From the NCBI RefSeq assembly GCF_021726475.1, contig NZ_JAKJRU010000001.1, positions 310,001 through 374,000 on the forward strand: a DNA stretch of 64,000 bases, in the 5' to 3' direction. Below the pieces are notes generated by a model that saw nothing but the letters and a program-made list of their open reading frames with translations, did not search any database and was not told the origin of the DNA. Each line of letters opens with the position of its first letter. Position 1 is the stretch's first letter. Both the position numbers and the translations under genes were made by a program. This DNA is from Pseudomonas oligotrophica. Its GTDB lineage: Bacteria; Pseudomonadota; Gammaproteobacteria; Pseudomonadales; Pseudomonadaceae. Below, in pieces: positions 1 through 9,709 of this stretch.

Positions 1-160
1 CCATGCGGCCGCGCACCAGGGTCATGCCGATTTCCGCGGGGCGGATCAGCTGGTAGGCGCAGTCGCGCAGGTCACTCTCGAAAGGCGCCAGGTCGGCGGC
101 GCTGGCGCGGGCCAGCACGGCCATCCAGCGCTGGCGCGGGGATTGTTCGCGGGTGTGCAT
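1..160 (-). CDS. phnG: PhnG, C-P lyase subunit (partial, 3' end outside window)
   Basis: Only the first 53 codons are present, read on the minus strand from the ATG at 158-160. The visible protein starts MHTREQSPRQRWMAVLARA and continues to a RPAEIGMTLVRGRMG segment, which matches the N-terminal region of PhnG. PhnG is part of the carbon-phosphorus lyase core complex (PhnGHIJ) that converts alkylphosphonates to ribose-triphosphate-linked intermediates in the cytoplasm. It follows phnF by 11 bases in the usual phnCDEFG order, so the rest of the C-P lyase operon should lie to the left of the window. The identification rests on a short segment plus strong context. Confidence 0.85.
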   Translation of the reverse strand, partial: MHTREQSPRQRWMAVLARASAADLAPFESDLRDCAYQLIRPAEIGMTLVRGRM

Positions 161-171
161 GGGGTTCTCCA

Positions 172-879
172 TCAGGTGGCGACCTGGTACTGGAAGCGGT
201 CGGAACGGCTGGCCGAGAGGGCGATCTCCACCGGTCGCCCGCTGGCATCGCAGGACAGGGTGAACACCGACAGCAGCGGCATGCGCAGGGGCATCAGCAG
301 CTGTGCGGCCTCGTCGCGATCGGCCAGGCGTGCGCCGATCAGGCTGAAACGGCGCGTCAGCGGCAGGCCGCGTTCGCCGAGGTAGCGGCGCAGCGAGCCG
401 CCCTGGTAGTCGGCGAGCCGTTCGGCGTGGCTGGCGCAGTAGCGGTGGCGGATCAGGCTGACCGGCTCGCCGTCGAGCAGGCGCAGGGTGCTCAGCTCGA
501 TCAGCGCGGCGCCTTCGGCCAGTTGCAGGTGGCGCGCTTCCTCGGCGCTGGCGCTGAGCTGGCGACACGCGAGCAGGCGCGCCTCGGTGCGCACGCCGAG
601 GGCAGCGAGCGCATCGCTGTAGGCACTATCGGCCTGCAGCGGATAGACCAGCGGGCGCTGCAGCACCTGGGTGCCCTTGCCCTGGCGGCGCAGCAGGCGG
701 CCTTCGTGCACCAGCTCGTCGATGGCGCGGCGCAGGGTGTGGCGGTTGACCGAAAAACGCCGCGCCAGCTGCATCTCGCTGGGCAGGAAGTCGCCGCTGC
801 GGTAGTCGCGCAGCTCGCGGCGCAGCACGCCGGCCAGTTCGAGGTAGAGCGGTTCGCTGGGTTGTCTAGACAACTGCAT
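172..879 (-). CDS. phnF: PhnF, GntR-family phosphonate regulator
   Basis: A 235-residue protein with an N-terminal winged helix-turn-helix of GntR type (about residues 10-75, including LPSEMQLARRFSVNRHTLRRA) and a C-terminal UTRA ligand-binding domain (about 90-230). This is the HutC/PhnF architecture and size. PhnF-type proteins repress phosphonate uptake and degradation genes. The gene sits between phnE and phnG and is probably co-transcribed with them. Its first codons contain a perfect palindrome, TTGTCTAGACAA (862-873), which recurs with one mismatch in the phnC leader, suggesting autoregulation. The ATG at 877-879 is the natural start. Confidence 0.88.
   Translation of the reverse strand: MQLSRQPSEPLYLELAGVLRRELRDYRSGDFLPSEMQLARRFSVNRHTLRRAIDELVHEGRLLRRQGKGTQVLQRPLVYPLQADSAYSDALAALGVRTEARLLACRQLSASAEEARHLQLAEGAALIELSTLRLLDGEPVSLIRHRYCASHAERLADYQGGSLRRYLGERGLPLTRRFSLIGARLADRDEAAQLLMPLRMPLLSVFTLSCDASGRPVEIALSASRSDRFQYQVAT
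862..873. promoter_or_regulatory. putative PhnF operator inside the phnF 5' end
   Basis: The 12-base perfect palindrome TTGTCTAGACAA lies at codons 3-6 of phnF. The same motif with one change (TTGTCTAGACGA) is at 3674-3685 in the phnC promoter region. Its form is like other GntR/PhnF operators, which are short inverted repeats. Binding by PhnF is inferred from the two occurrences in this locus. Confidence 0.5.
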
Positions 880-910
880 GGCTGAAAAAGGGCGCAGCGG
901 CGCCCACTCC

Positions 911-1705
911 TTAGATGAAGCGCTTGCGCAGGCGCTGGGAGACGAGGTCGATCAGGCTGACCACGGCGACGATGATCAGCAGCAGGGCGGCGGTCTGGCC
1001 GAACTGGAAGCCGCGGATGGCCTCCCACAGCAGTACGCCGATGCCGCCGGCGCCGACCATGCCGACCACCGTGGCCGAGCGCACGTTGGATTCGAAGCGG
1101 TACAACGAGTAGGAAATCCACAGCGGCAGCACCTGCGGAATCACCCCGAAGATGACTTCCTGCAGCGCACTGGCGCCGGTGGCACGCACGCCTTCCACCG
1201 GGCCCGGCTCGATGGCTTCCACCGCTTCGGCGAACAGCTTGGCGAGCACGCCGGTGGTGCTGATCCACAGCGCCAGCACGCCGGCGAAGGGGCCGAGGCC
1301 GACGGCGACGACGAAGAGCATGGCGAAGACCATCTCGTTGATCGAACGGCAGGCGTCCATCAGCCGGCGCACCGGCTGGTAGACCCACCATGGCACGATG
1401 TTCTCGGAGCTGAGAATGCCCAGCGGGATGGCGCAGACGATCGCCAGCAGGGTGCCCCAGAGGGCGATGTGCACCGTGGTGATCATCTCCCTGAGGTACA
1501 GCTGCCAGTTGCTGAAGTCCGGCGGGAAGAAGTCGGCGGCAAAGGTCGCCATGTTGGCGCTGTCGCGGATCAGCAGCAGCGGATTCATCTCCGCGCCCTG
1601 CCAGGACCAGGCCAGCACGGCCAGGCACAGGGTCCAGCCGGCCAGGCGCGGCCAGCTGCGCTTCTCGGGGTTCGCCAGGGGCGGCGTGGTGCTCAGGGTG
1701 GTCAT
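911..1705 (-). CDS. phnE: PhnE, phosphonate ABC transporter permease
   Basis: A 264-residue inner-membrane permease of the binding-protein-dependent type. It begins with a hydrophobic segment around the [14 protein letters not shown] stretch and has several further membrane segments. The permease loop that contacts the ATPase is visible as [31 protein letters not shown], split here by its usual conserved glycine. It pairs with PhnC and PhnD to import phosphonates. I chose the ATG at 1703-1705 (MTTLSTTPP...). A longer reading would begin at a TTG 15 bases upstream. It lies between phnD and phnF on the same strand with short gaps, fitting one operon. Confidence 0.88.
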   Translation of the reverse strand: MTTLSTTPPLANPEKRSWPRLAGWTLCLAVLAWSWQGAEMNPLLLIRDSANMATFAADFFPPDFSNWQLYLREMITTVHIALWGTLLAIVCAIPLGILSSENIVPWWVYQPVRRLMDACRSINEMVFAMLFVVAVGLGPFAGVLALWISTTGVLAKLFAEAVEAIEPGPVEGVRATGASALQEVIFGVIPQVLPLWISYSLYRFESNVRSATVVGMVGAGGIGVLLWEAIRGFQFGQTAALLLIIVAVVSLIDLVSQRLRKRFI

Positions 1706-1760
1706 CCGGGGTTCTCGCAAGCGGCGCGGACGTGGCGCCAGGCGCCACGTCCGGCGTGGG

Positions 1761-2762
1761 TCAGCTGGCCTTGGCGGCCTTGTTTTGCTCGAGCTCGGCC
1801 ATGCGCTGCTCCAGCTTGGCCAGTTCCTGGTCGAGCGCCTGCAGCTGCGCCTCGCGCTCGCTGTCGGCGAGCTTGGCGTCGGCGGCGACTTCGCTGCGCT
1901 TCTTGAACAGTTCGAGCTGGCGGATCGGCAGCAGCTGGTCGTTGTCCGAGGCGCGGAACGGCGCCCACTGCAGCGCGGCGAGGATTTCCTTCTCGGCCGG
2001 CTTGGCGCCGTAGGTCATGAAGAACTCGCGGACGCGCTGCTTCTGTTCGTCGGTCAGGCTCTTGCGCCAGACCAGCGGGTCGGAGGGGATCAGCGGCGAG
2101 GTCCAGATCACCTTCAGCTGCGCGGCCTTGTCTGGCGCGGTGATCATCAGGCGCTCCATGCTCTCGCTGTTGAAGGTGCCGACGTCGACCTGCTTGTTGG
2201 CCACCGAGAGGGCGTTGACCTCGTGGCTGCCGTTGAGGGTGCGCTTGAAGATGCGGCTGGCGTCGGCCTTGTTGCGGGCGAACACGTAGTAGCCGGGTAC
2301 CAGGTAGCCGGAGGTGGAGTTCGGATCGCCGTTGGCGAAGGTCAGCTCCTTGGCCTTGGCCAGCACGTCCTCGACCGAGTTCAGGGCGCTGTCCTGATGC
2401 ACGATCAGGTGGCTGTAGTAGCCCTCGCTGCCGTTGGCGGCGACGGTCTGGGCGAAGATCTCGCCGCCGGCGCGATCCACCGCTTCCATCGCCGACTTGT
2501 TGCCGTACCAGGCCAGGTCGACCTTGTCGAAGCGCATGCCCTGGATCACCCCGGCATAGTCGGGGGCGAAGAAGGCCTTCACCTGGTAGCCGGTCTGCTC
2601 GCTCATGTCGGCGAGGAAGGGCTCCCAGATGCTGCGCAGGTTCTGCGACGACTCGGTGGAAATGATGCCGAAGGTCAGGGTCTCGGCGGCCTGGGCGGTG
2701 CCGAACATCGCACCAGCGAGCAGGGTGGAGGCGGCGAGCGCACGGCTGAAGCGTTTCAACAT
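1761..2762 (-). CDS. phnD: PhnD, phosphonate-binding periplasmic protein
   Basis: A 333-residue periplasmic solute-binding protein. The first 26 residues are a signal peptide ending around GTAQAAE, then the mature protein starts [17 protein letters not shown], the typical PhnD beginning. The segment [21 protein letters not shown] corresponds to the ligand-binding region of the family. The C-terminus is a charged, probably helical tail (from about 285) rich in E, A, K and Q. I place the start at the ATG 2760-2762 because AGGAG lies 8 bases ahead of it. A GTG nine bases earlier overlaps that ribosome site. It delivers phosphonates to PhnE/PhnC. Confidence 0.9.
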   Translation of the reverse strand: MLKRFSRALAASTLLAGAMFGTAQAAETLTFGIISTESSQNLRSIWEPFLADMSEQTGYQVKAFFAPDYAGVIQGMRFDKVDLAWYGNKSAMEAVDRAGGEIFAQTVAANGSEGYYSHLIVHQDSALNSVEDVLAKAKELTFANGDPNSTSGYLVPGYYVFARNKADASRIFKRTLNGSHEVNALSVANKQVDVGTFNSESMERLMITAPDKAAQLKVIWTSPLIPSDPLVWRKSLTDEQKQRVREFFMTYGAKPAEKEILAALQWAPFRASDNDQLLPIRQLELFKKRSEVAADAKLADSEREAQLQALDQELAKLEQRMAELEQNKAAKAS

Positions 2763-2803
2763 GGAGGTCACTCCTGGTGTGGCGTTGGTTGTCGGGGTGC
2801 GGT

Positions 2804-3631
2804 TCAGCCGTTGACCAGCTGCAGCGTGCGCGGCTCGGCGCCGCGCGTGCGGTCGGAGAACAGCAGGCTGGCGTCCAGGTCGGCGCCGTAGAGGTCGTTG
2901 AGCAGGCGGTCGCCGAGCGCCGCCGACGGGCCGTCGTAGTGGATGCGCCCGTGCTTGAGCGCCACCGCGCGGGAGCAGTAGCGCAGCGCGTAGTCGACCT
3001 GATGCAGGGTCACCACCACGGTCTTGCCGTCCTCGCGGTTGATGTCGGCGAGGATTTCCATGACCTTGCGCGCCGACTCCGGGTCGAGCGAGGCGATGGG
3101 TTCGTCGGCGAGGATCACCTCGGCCTGCTGGGTCAGCGCACGGGCGATCGCCACCCGCTGCTGCTGGCCGCCGGAAAGGGTCGAGGCGCGCTGGTCGGCG
3201 CGCTCGGCCAGGCCGACGCGTTCCAGCGCGGTCATGGCCTGGCGCTTCTGCGCGTCGCTGAACAGGCCCAGCGAGCCGCGCCAGCGCGGCATGCGGCCGA
3301 GAAAGCCGAGCAGGACGTTGTCCAGCACGCTGAGGCGGCCGACCAGGTTGAACTGCTGGAAGATGTAGCCGATCTCGGCGCGCAGGCGGCGCACCTCGCC
3401 GTGCAGGCGGCCGGTGGCCTGCACCTCGCGGCCGAGCACCTCGATGCGCCCGCCGCGCTCGCGGTCGCAGCAGGCCAGGCCGGCCAGGTGGCGCAGCAGG
3501 GTCGACTTGCCCGAGCCGGAGGCGCCGATCAGAGCCACCATCTCGCCCGGTTGCACCGACAGCTTCAGGTCGAACAGCGCCTGCTTGCCGGCAAAGCTCT
3601 TGTTCAGTCGCTCGACGGAAATTGCGTTCAT
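2804..3631 (-). CDS. phnC: PhnC, phosphonate ABC transporter ATPase
   Basis: A 275-residue ABC ATPase. Visible motifs in order: Walker [10 protein letters not shown] (about 36-44), Q-loop region [21 protein letters not shown], signature [15 protein letters not shown], Walker [14 protein letters not shown] and the switch His in [11 protein letters not shown]. The [13 protein letters not shown] form is typical of PhnC. It is the first gene of the phn operon. The upstream region carries a PHO box and a putative PhnF operator, so induction by phosphate starvation and modulation by phosphonate are likely. Confidence 0.92.
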   Translation of the reverse strand: MNAISVERLNKSFAGKQALFDLKLSVQPGEMVALIGASGSGKSTLLRHLAGLACCDRERGGRIEVLGREVQATGRLHGEVRRLRAEIGYIFQQFNLVGRLSVLDNVLLGFLGRMPRWRGSLGLFSDAQKRQAMTALERVGLAERADQRASTLSGGQQQRVAIARALTQQAEVILADEPIASLDPESARKVMEILADINREDGKTVVVTLHQVDYALRYCSRAVALKHGRIHYDGPSAALGDRLLNDLYGADLDASLLFSDRTRGAEPRTLQLVNG

Positions 3632-3673
3632 CGTCTTGCCTCTCGTCTGTGGGTGGCCGGGCAGGCGGCCAAC

Positions 3674-3685
3674 TTGTCTAGACGA
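3674..3685. promoter_or_regulatory. putative PhnF operator upstream of phnC
   Basis: TTGTCTAGACGA, one mismatch from the perfect palindrome TTGTCTAGACAA in the phnF start region. It lies 43 bases upstream of the phnC ATG and downstream of the PHO box, where a repressor would block transcription. Assigned to PhnF by inference. Confidence 0.5.
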
Positions 3686-3734
3686 GAAGGTAGGGGGCGG
3701 CTGTTTCAGTCCGGCGAAGGCTGCATGAAGCTGC

Positions 3735-3763
3735 GATGACCTTTCGGTGACGCTCGATGACAG
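3735..3763 (-). promoter_or_regulatory. PHO box (three PhoB half-sites) for the phn operon
   Basis: On the minus strand the sequence reads CTGTCAT-CGAG-CGTCACC-GAAA-GGTCATC, three 7-base half-sites separated by 4 bases. This is the 11-base repeat pattern of PhoB boxes (consensus CTGTCAT N4 CTGTCAT). The first half-site is an exact match and the next two are progressively weaker. It sits about 105-130 bases upstream of phnC. PhoB control of phn genes is established in other bacteria; here it is inferred from the motif. Confidence 0.65.
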
Positions 3764-3817
3764 CAGGCCGTGCGATCAGCGCACGCGAGGCTTTGCCTGC
3801 CCGGCGATCGCCCCTAA

Positions 3818-4642
<825 letters not shown>

Positions 4643-4650
4643 GCGGCGCG

Positions 4651-4884
4651 TCAGCGGCCGAGCAGCACCTCCAGTTCGTTGCTGCTCGGCACCTTGCCCT
4701 CGACCAGGATCTCGTCGTCTGCCGCCAGCGCCGGGGTGCGCAGCACGCCGGCATCGATGATGGCGTTGACGTCGGTGACCTTCTCCACCGCGACCTCGAG
4801 GCCCAGGCGCCGCGCCGCGGCCTCGGCATTCAGGGCCAGCTGCTGGCACTTGGCGCAGCCGGAGCCATAGACGGTCAGTTTCAT
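4651..4884 (-). CDS. small thioredoxin-fold redox-active disulfide protein
   Basis: A 77-residue cytoplasmic protein with a CXXC motif (C10-A-K-C13 in YGSGCAKCQQLA) directly after the first beta strand, and a cis-proline motif in TPAL. It matches the compact thioredoxin-fold family (redox-active disulfide protein 2 type) often encoded beside COG0701 permeases and ArsR regulators. It lies 10 bases after the permease gene on the same strand, so the two are probably co-expressed. It may hand thiol reduction or metal/metalloid ligands to the permease; this is inference. Confidence 0.8.
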   Translation of the reverse strand: MKLTVYGSGCAKCQQLALNAEAAARRLGLEVAVEKVTDVNAIIDAGVLRTPALAADDEILVEGKVPSSNELEVLLGR

Positions 4885-4894
4885 CGCGTTCTCC

Positions 4895-6256
4895 TCAGAA
4901 CAATTGGCCGTAGAGATAGCCCGTGAGCGTGGCCATCGCCACCACCAGCAGGCAGTACACCAGCGTCTTCTGCGTGCCCAGCACGGTGCGGATCACCAGC
5001 ATGTTGGGGATCGACAGCGCCGGGCCGGCCAGCAGCAGCGCCAGCGCCGGGCCCTTGCCCATGCCGGCGCCGAGTAGGCCCTCGACGATCGGCACCTCGG
5101 TCAGCGTCGAGAAGTACATGAAGGCGCCGAGCACCGCGGCGATCAGCGTCGAGCCGAGGCTGTTGTCGCCCACCGCCCAGGCCACCCAGTGCGAGGGGAT
5201 CAGCCCCTCGTGCCCCGGGCGCCCGAGCAGCAGGCCGGCGAGCAGCACGCCGCCAAGCAGCAGCGGCACGATCTGCCGGGTGAAGTCCCAGCTCTGCGCG
5301 ACCCACTCCTGGCCGGCGGCATTCTCGCGGCTGGCCAGCAGCATCAGCCCGCCGATGCCGATCAGCATCGCCAGCTCCGGCCACTGCGGGCGCAGCAGCG
5401 CGACCAGCCCGAGCAGCACGGCGAGCACCAGCAGCGGCCCGGGCGCCCACTGCCAGCGGCGCACCAGCAGCAGGCCGAGCAGGGCGGCCAGCAGCGCGGT
5501 GATCGGCCACTTCCAGGCATGCACGGCCATCCAGGCGGCGCTGTCGGCTTGCGCCCAGTTGGCGAACACCAGGATGCCGATCATCAGGCCGAACAGCGCC
5601 ACCACGTCGCCCAGCGGATGGCCGTCGTCATCGGCGGCGAAGCCGCGTGCGCCCTTGGCAGCGCGGGCGCTTTCCTCGCGCCGGTAGAGCAGCTGCATCA
5701 GCACGCCGATCAGAACCGAGAAGAGGATCGCGCCCAGCGCGCGGGCGATGCCCAGCTCGGCGCCGAGCACCTTGGCGGTGACCACGATGGCCATCAGGTT
5801 GATCGCCGGCCCGGCATAGAGAAAGGTGATCGCCGGCCCGAGCCCGGCGCCGCGGCGATAGATGCCGCCGAACAGCGGCAGCACGGTGCACGAGCAGACC
5901 GCCAGCAGGGTCCCGGACAGCGAGGCGACGCCGAAGGCCACCGGCTTCGGCGCGCGCGGCCCGAGGTGGCGCATCACCGCGCCCTGGCTGATGTACACCG
6001 CCAGCGCCCCGGCGATGACGAAGGCCGGCAGCAGGCAGAGGATCACATGCTCGCGGGCGTACCAGCGGGTCAGGTGCAGCCCCTCGAGCACGGCGTTCTC
6101 GAAGCGCGGCTGTCCCATCGGCAGGAAGAAGATCAGCGCGAACAGCGCGCCCATGCCCAGCAGCAGGCGCGCCTCGCCGGGGCGCCCGCGCCAGAAGCCG
6201 AGCAGGTGCTGGAACAGGGAAGGCCGGCTGGCGGGGGTGGTTTCGAGCTCGGGCAT
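4895..6256 (-). CDS. COG0701-type permease (ArsP-related)
   Basis: A 453-residue polytopic membrane protein with about 11 hydrophobic segments. It has two related motif blocks: LLAVCSCTVLPLFGGIYRRG with GPAITFLYAGPAIN in the first half, and TLTEVPIVEGLLGAGMGKG with GPALALLLAGPALSIPN in the second. These are hallmarks of the COG0701/UPF0718 permeases that include the methylarsenite exporter ArsP. I chose the ATG at 6254-6256 (MPELETT...), with GGGAG upstream, over a start 48 bases earlier. It is divergent from arsR, so metalloid or thiol-metal export is likely, but the substrate is not proven. It is longer than typical ArsP. Confidence 0.75.
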   Translation of the reverse strand: MPELETTPASRPSLFQHLLGFWRGRPGEARLLLGMGALFALIFFLPMGQPRFENAVLEGLHLTRWYAREHVILCLLPAFVIAGALAVYISQGAVMRHLGPRAPKPVAFGVASLSGTLLAVCSCTVLPLFGGIYRRGAGLGPAITFLYAGPAINLMAIVVTAKVLGAELGIARALGAILFSVLIGVLMQLLYRREESARAAKGARGFAADDDGHPLGDVVALFGLMIGILVFANWAQADSAAWMAVHAWKWPITALLAALLGLLLVRRWQWAPGPLLVLAVLLGLVALLRPQWPELAMLIGIGGLMLLASRENAAGQEWVAQSWDFTRQIVPLLLGGVLLAGLLLGRPGHEGLIPSHWVAWAVGDNSLGSTLIAAVLGAFMYFSTLTEVPIVEGLLGAGMGKGPALALLLAGPALSIPNMLVIRTVLGTQKTLVYCLLVVAMATLTGYLYGQLF

Positions 6257-6412
6257 CGATGGCGCTCCCGGGATGACGGCCCGCCGCGGGCCATCGCTTG
6301 CCACAGGCTACGCCGCCCGTGCGGCCGATTCGTTGATCTGGACCGGTGTCGGCTTACCGGCACCGGTCCAGGACCGTTGACGAACCGCATCGGCGATAAG
6401 CCATGTGGGATA

Positions 6413-6512
6413 TTGAATACATATGGATAGTCGAATATTTATTATCTAGAAAAAAAGAGTTCTATGGAAATAAGGGCTTTACCGAATATTCGAATATGCA
6501 TATGTTTGCAGG
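6413..6512. promoter_or_regulatory. divergent ars promoter/operator region
   Basis: A strikingly AT-rich block in an otherwise GC-rich window lies between the permease and arsR genes. It contains the perfect palindromes CGAATATTCG (6483-6492) and ATATGCATAT (6494-6503), plus a related TCGAATATTTATT at about 6431. ArsR-type repressors bind such AT-rich inverted repeats, so one ArsR dimer set could control both directions. The block also differs in composition from its surroundings. Exact -35/-10 assignment is not attempted. Confidence 0.55.
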
Positions 6513-6533
6513 CCTACCTGCGCCGAGCCTCCG

Positions 6534-6890
6534 ATGACCGAACACCTGACCCCGCCGCTGCTCTGCAAGGCCCTGGCCGACGAGACCCGCACGCGCATCG
6601 CCCTGCTGGTCGCCCGCGAGGGCGAGCTGTGCGTCTGCGAGCTGGTCGGCGCGCTCGGCGAGAGCCAGCCAAAGGTCTCGCGCCATCTGGCCCAGCTGCG
6701 CAGCAGCGGCCTGCTCGCCGACCGTCGCCAGGGCCAGTGGGTCTACTACCGGCTGCACCCGGACCTGCCGGACTGGGTGCACGAACTGCTCAAGCTGATG
6801 CTCGATTCCAACCGCCACTGGCTCGACCCGCAGGCACGCCGGCTGGCCGGGATGAGCGAACGCCCCGGCCGCGCCTCGCTGTGCGGCTGA
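6534..6890 (+). CDS. arsR: ArsR-family arsenite-responsive repressor
   Basis: A 118-residue winged-helix repressor. The metalloid-binding ELCVCEL motif (C33, C35) lies at the start of the recognition region, followed by [18 protein letters not shown] (recognition helix, about 44-61) and the wing [11 protein letters not shown]. Cys at the C-terminus (SLCG) could be an extra ligand. These features fit the ELCVCDL-type ArsR proteins that leave DNA when arsenite or related trivalent metalloids bind. It heads the plus-strand ars operon and faces the divergent permease. Confidence 0.92.
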   Translation: MTEHLTPPLLCKALADETRTRIALLVAREGELCVCELVGALGESQPKVSRHLAQLRSSGLLADRRQGQWVYYRLHPDLPDWVHELLKLMLDSNRHWLDPQARRLAGMSERPGRASLCG

Positions 6891-6906
6891 AACCACCGGA
6901 GCCGCC

Positions 6907-7617
6907 ATGCACGATCTACCCAACCTCGTCGCCGATCTGCTGCAGCAGCCCGATCCCGAGCGGCTCGGCGCCGCCGGCGCACCGGCACATCCGCCGCGCA
7001 TCCTGCTGCTCTACGGTTCCTGCCGCGAGCGCTCCTACAGCCGCCTGCTGAGCGAAGAGGCTGCGCGCCTGCTGCAGGCCTTCGGCTGCGAGACGCGGAT
7101 CTTCGACCCGTCCGGCCTGCCGCTGCCGGACGATGCGCCCGATACGCACCCGAAGGTGCAGGAGCTGCGCGAGCTGGTGCTCTGGTCGGAAGGCCAGGTG
7201 TGGTGCTCGCCGGAGCGCCACGGCGCGATGAGCGCGGTGTTCAAGGCGCAGATCGACTGGATCCCGCTGACGCTCGGCGCGCTGCGCCCGACCCAGGGCA
7301 AGACCCTGGCGCTGATGCAGGTCTGCGGCGGTTCGCAGTCGTTCAACGCGGTCAACCAGATGCGCGTGCTCGGCCGCTGGATGCGCATGTTCACCATCCC
7401 CAACCAGTCCTCGGTGGCCAAGGCCTACCTGGAGTTCGACGAGGCCGGGCGCATGCAGCCCTCGGCCTACTACGACCGGCTGGTCGACGTGATGGAGGAA
7501 CTGGTCAAGTTCACCCTCTTGCTGCGCGGGCGTGCCGACTACCTGGTCGAGCGCTACTCCGAGCGCAAGGAATCGGCCGAGGCGCTGTCGGCGCGGGTCA
7601 ACCAGCGCACCCTCTGA
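6907..7617 (+). CDS. arsH: ArsH, NADPH-dependent FMN organoarsenical oxidase
   Basis: A 236-residue flavodoxin-like protein. The FMN phosphate-binding loop is in [15 protein letters not shown] (about 37-51), and the conserved ArsH segments [23 protein letters not shown] and [16 protein letters not shown] are present. ArsH uses NADPH to oxidise trivalent methyl- and aromatic arsenicals to less toxic pentavalent forms. It follows arsR by 16 bases in one operon. Confidence 0.93.
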   Translation: MHDLPNLVADLLQQPDPERLGAAGAPAHPPRILLLYGSCRERSYSRLLSEEAARLLQAFGCETRIFDPSGLPLPDDAPDTHPKVQELRELVLWSEGQVWCSPERHGAMSAVFKAQIDWIPLTLGALRPTQGKTLALMQVCGGSQSFNAVNQMRVLGRWMRMFTIPNQSSVAKAYLEFDEAGRMQPSAYYDRLVDVMEELVKFTLLLRGRADYLVERYSERKESAEALSARVNQRTL

Positions 7618-7636
7618 ACGCCCAAGGAAATCCAAC

Positions 7637-8131
7637 GTGTCCCATCCCTACGACATCCTCGACGTCCCCGGCTGTTCCGGTCGGCTGATCTTCACCCCCT
7701 GCCCGGGGAGCAGGGAAACCGGCGTGGCCGAGGCCCTCGACACCCTGCGGGCGGCCGGCGCCGAGGCGCTGGTCACCCTGATGCCGGCCGCCGAGCTGGA
7801 GCAGAACCAGGCCGGCGAACTGCCGGCGCTGTGCGCCGCACGCGACCTGCAATGGTTCCACCTGCCGGTGGCCGATGAGCAGGTGCCGCTGGATGACTTC
7901 GACGCCGCCTGGCGCCAGGCCCGCGAACGCATCCAGGCGCTGCTCGACGAGGGCCGCGGCGTCGCCATCCACTGCAAGGGTGGTTCCGGGCGCACCGGGC
8001 TGATCGCCGCGCGCATCCTCATCGACCGTGGCCTGCCGCGCGCCGAGGCGGTGACCCGGGTCCAGGCCCTGCGGCCCAAGGCCATCCAGCATCCGGCACA
8101 TGTCGCCTGGCTCGGGCAGTTCGGCCAGTAG
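7637..8131 (+). CDS. dual-specificity/tyrosine phosphatase (CDKN3-like) in ars operon
   Basis: A 164-residue cysteine phosphatase with the P-loop HCKGGSGRTG (CX5R with C113 and R119). An acidic loop (DEQVPLDDFD) about 30 residues upstream could supply the general acid. The reading frame continues upstream, but a GTG at 7637 (MSHPYDILDV...) with AAGGAAA ahead is the natural start, 19 bases after arsH. Proteins of this type occur in bacterial ars clusters with GAPDH and ArsJ; their role there is not defined to my knowledge. It could act on phosphate or arsenate esters, which is speculation. It is not an LMW-type ArsC: the CX5R lies mid-protein. Confidence 0.8.
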   Translation: MSHPYDILDVPGCSGRLIFTPCPGSRETGVAEALDTLRAAGAEALVTLMPAAELEQNQAGELPALCAARDLQWFHLPVADEQVPLDDFDAAWRQARERIQALLDEGRGVAIHCKGGSGRTGLIAARILIDRGLPRAEAVTRVQALRPKAIQHPAHVAWLGQFGQ

Positions 8132-8140
8132 GCGGCCTGC

Positions 8141-8467
8141 ATGCTGAAGACCTTCGCGCTGTTCGCCGTGACCGCCGTGGCCGAGATCGTCGGCTGCTAC
8201 CTGCCGTACCTCTGGCTGCGCCAGGGCAAGAGCGCCTGGCTGCTGCTGCCGGCGGCGGCCTCGCTGGCGCTGTTCGCCTGGCTGTTGTCGCTGCACCCGA
8301 CCGCGGCCGGGCGGGTGTATGCGGCCTACGGCGGCGTCTACATCGGCGCGGCGATCCTCTGGCTGTGGATCGTCGACGGCATAAGGCCCACGGGTTGGGA
8401 CCTGCTGGGTTCGGCAGTGGCCCTCGCCGGCATGGCCATCATCATGTTCGCGCCGCGTGGCGCCTGA
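8141..8467 (+). CDS. YnfA-family small membrane protein
   Basis: A 108-residue protein with four membrane helices and the family signature [27 protein letters not shown] near the N-terminus, [19 protein letters not shown] in the middle and [25 protein letters not shown] at the end. This matches the YnfA/UPF0060 family, regarded as relatives of small multidrug resistance pumps. It lies 9 bases after the phosphatase gene in the ars operon. A metalloid- or drug-related transport role is inference from context. Confidence 0.88.
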   Translation: MLKTFALFAVTAVAEIVGCYLPYLWLRQGKSAWLLLPAAASLALFAWLLSLHPTAAGRVYAAYGGVYIGAAILWLWIVDGIRPTGWDLLGSAVALAGMAIIMFAPRGA

Positions 8468-8482
8468 TTCGAGGACTGCTTC

Positions 8483-9487
<1,005 letters not shown>

Positions 9488-9491
9488 GGCG

Positions 9492-9678
9492 CAGGGTGGG
9501 AAGCGGCCTCCGGCCTTTTTCACCCAAGACCTTGGCGGTGGGAAATCGCTGCGCGAGTTTCCCACCCTACGCTGGCTTTCGGGATCGGTGCGCAGCCGAT
9601 CGCGGGCAAGTCCACTCCCACACGGCGCCTGCCCTCACGGACTCGTAGGGTGGAAAACGGCCCTAGGCCTTTTCCACC
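9492..9678. repeat. three imperfect palindromes between GAPDH and arsJ
   Basis: Three inverted-repeat units of the dispersed GTAGGGTGGAAAA family lie here: about 9492-9525, 9536-9572 (ending CCCACCCTACG) and 9644-9678 (CGTAGGGTGGAAAACG... with TTTTCCACC). Each can form a hairpin. They separate two genes of one functional pair, so they may act as a processing site or partial terminator. The same family occurs near 48.8 kb, 50.6 kb and 63.3 kb. Confidence 0.8.
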
Positions 9679-9709
9679 TGTCCCACCCCAGGCCAGGCCG
9701 GACATACTT

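Noticed and set aside
7637..8131. ArsC-type arsenate reductase
   Set aside because: The CX5R motif is in the middle of the protein in an HCKGGSGRTG loop of dual-specificity phosphatases, not at the N-terminus as in LMW-type ArsC, and the resolving cysteines are missing.
9492..9678. CRISPR-like repeats
   Set aside because: Units are individually palindromic, of unequal spacing and without unique spacers of constant length; no cas gene is present.
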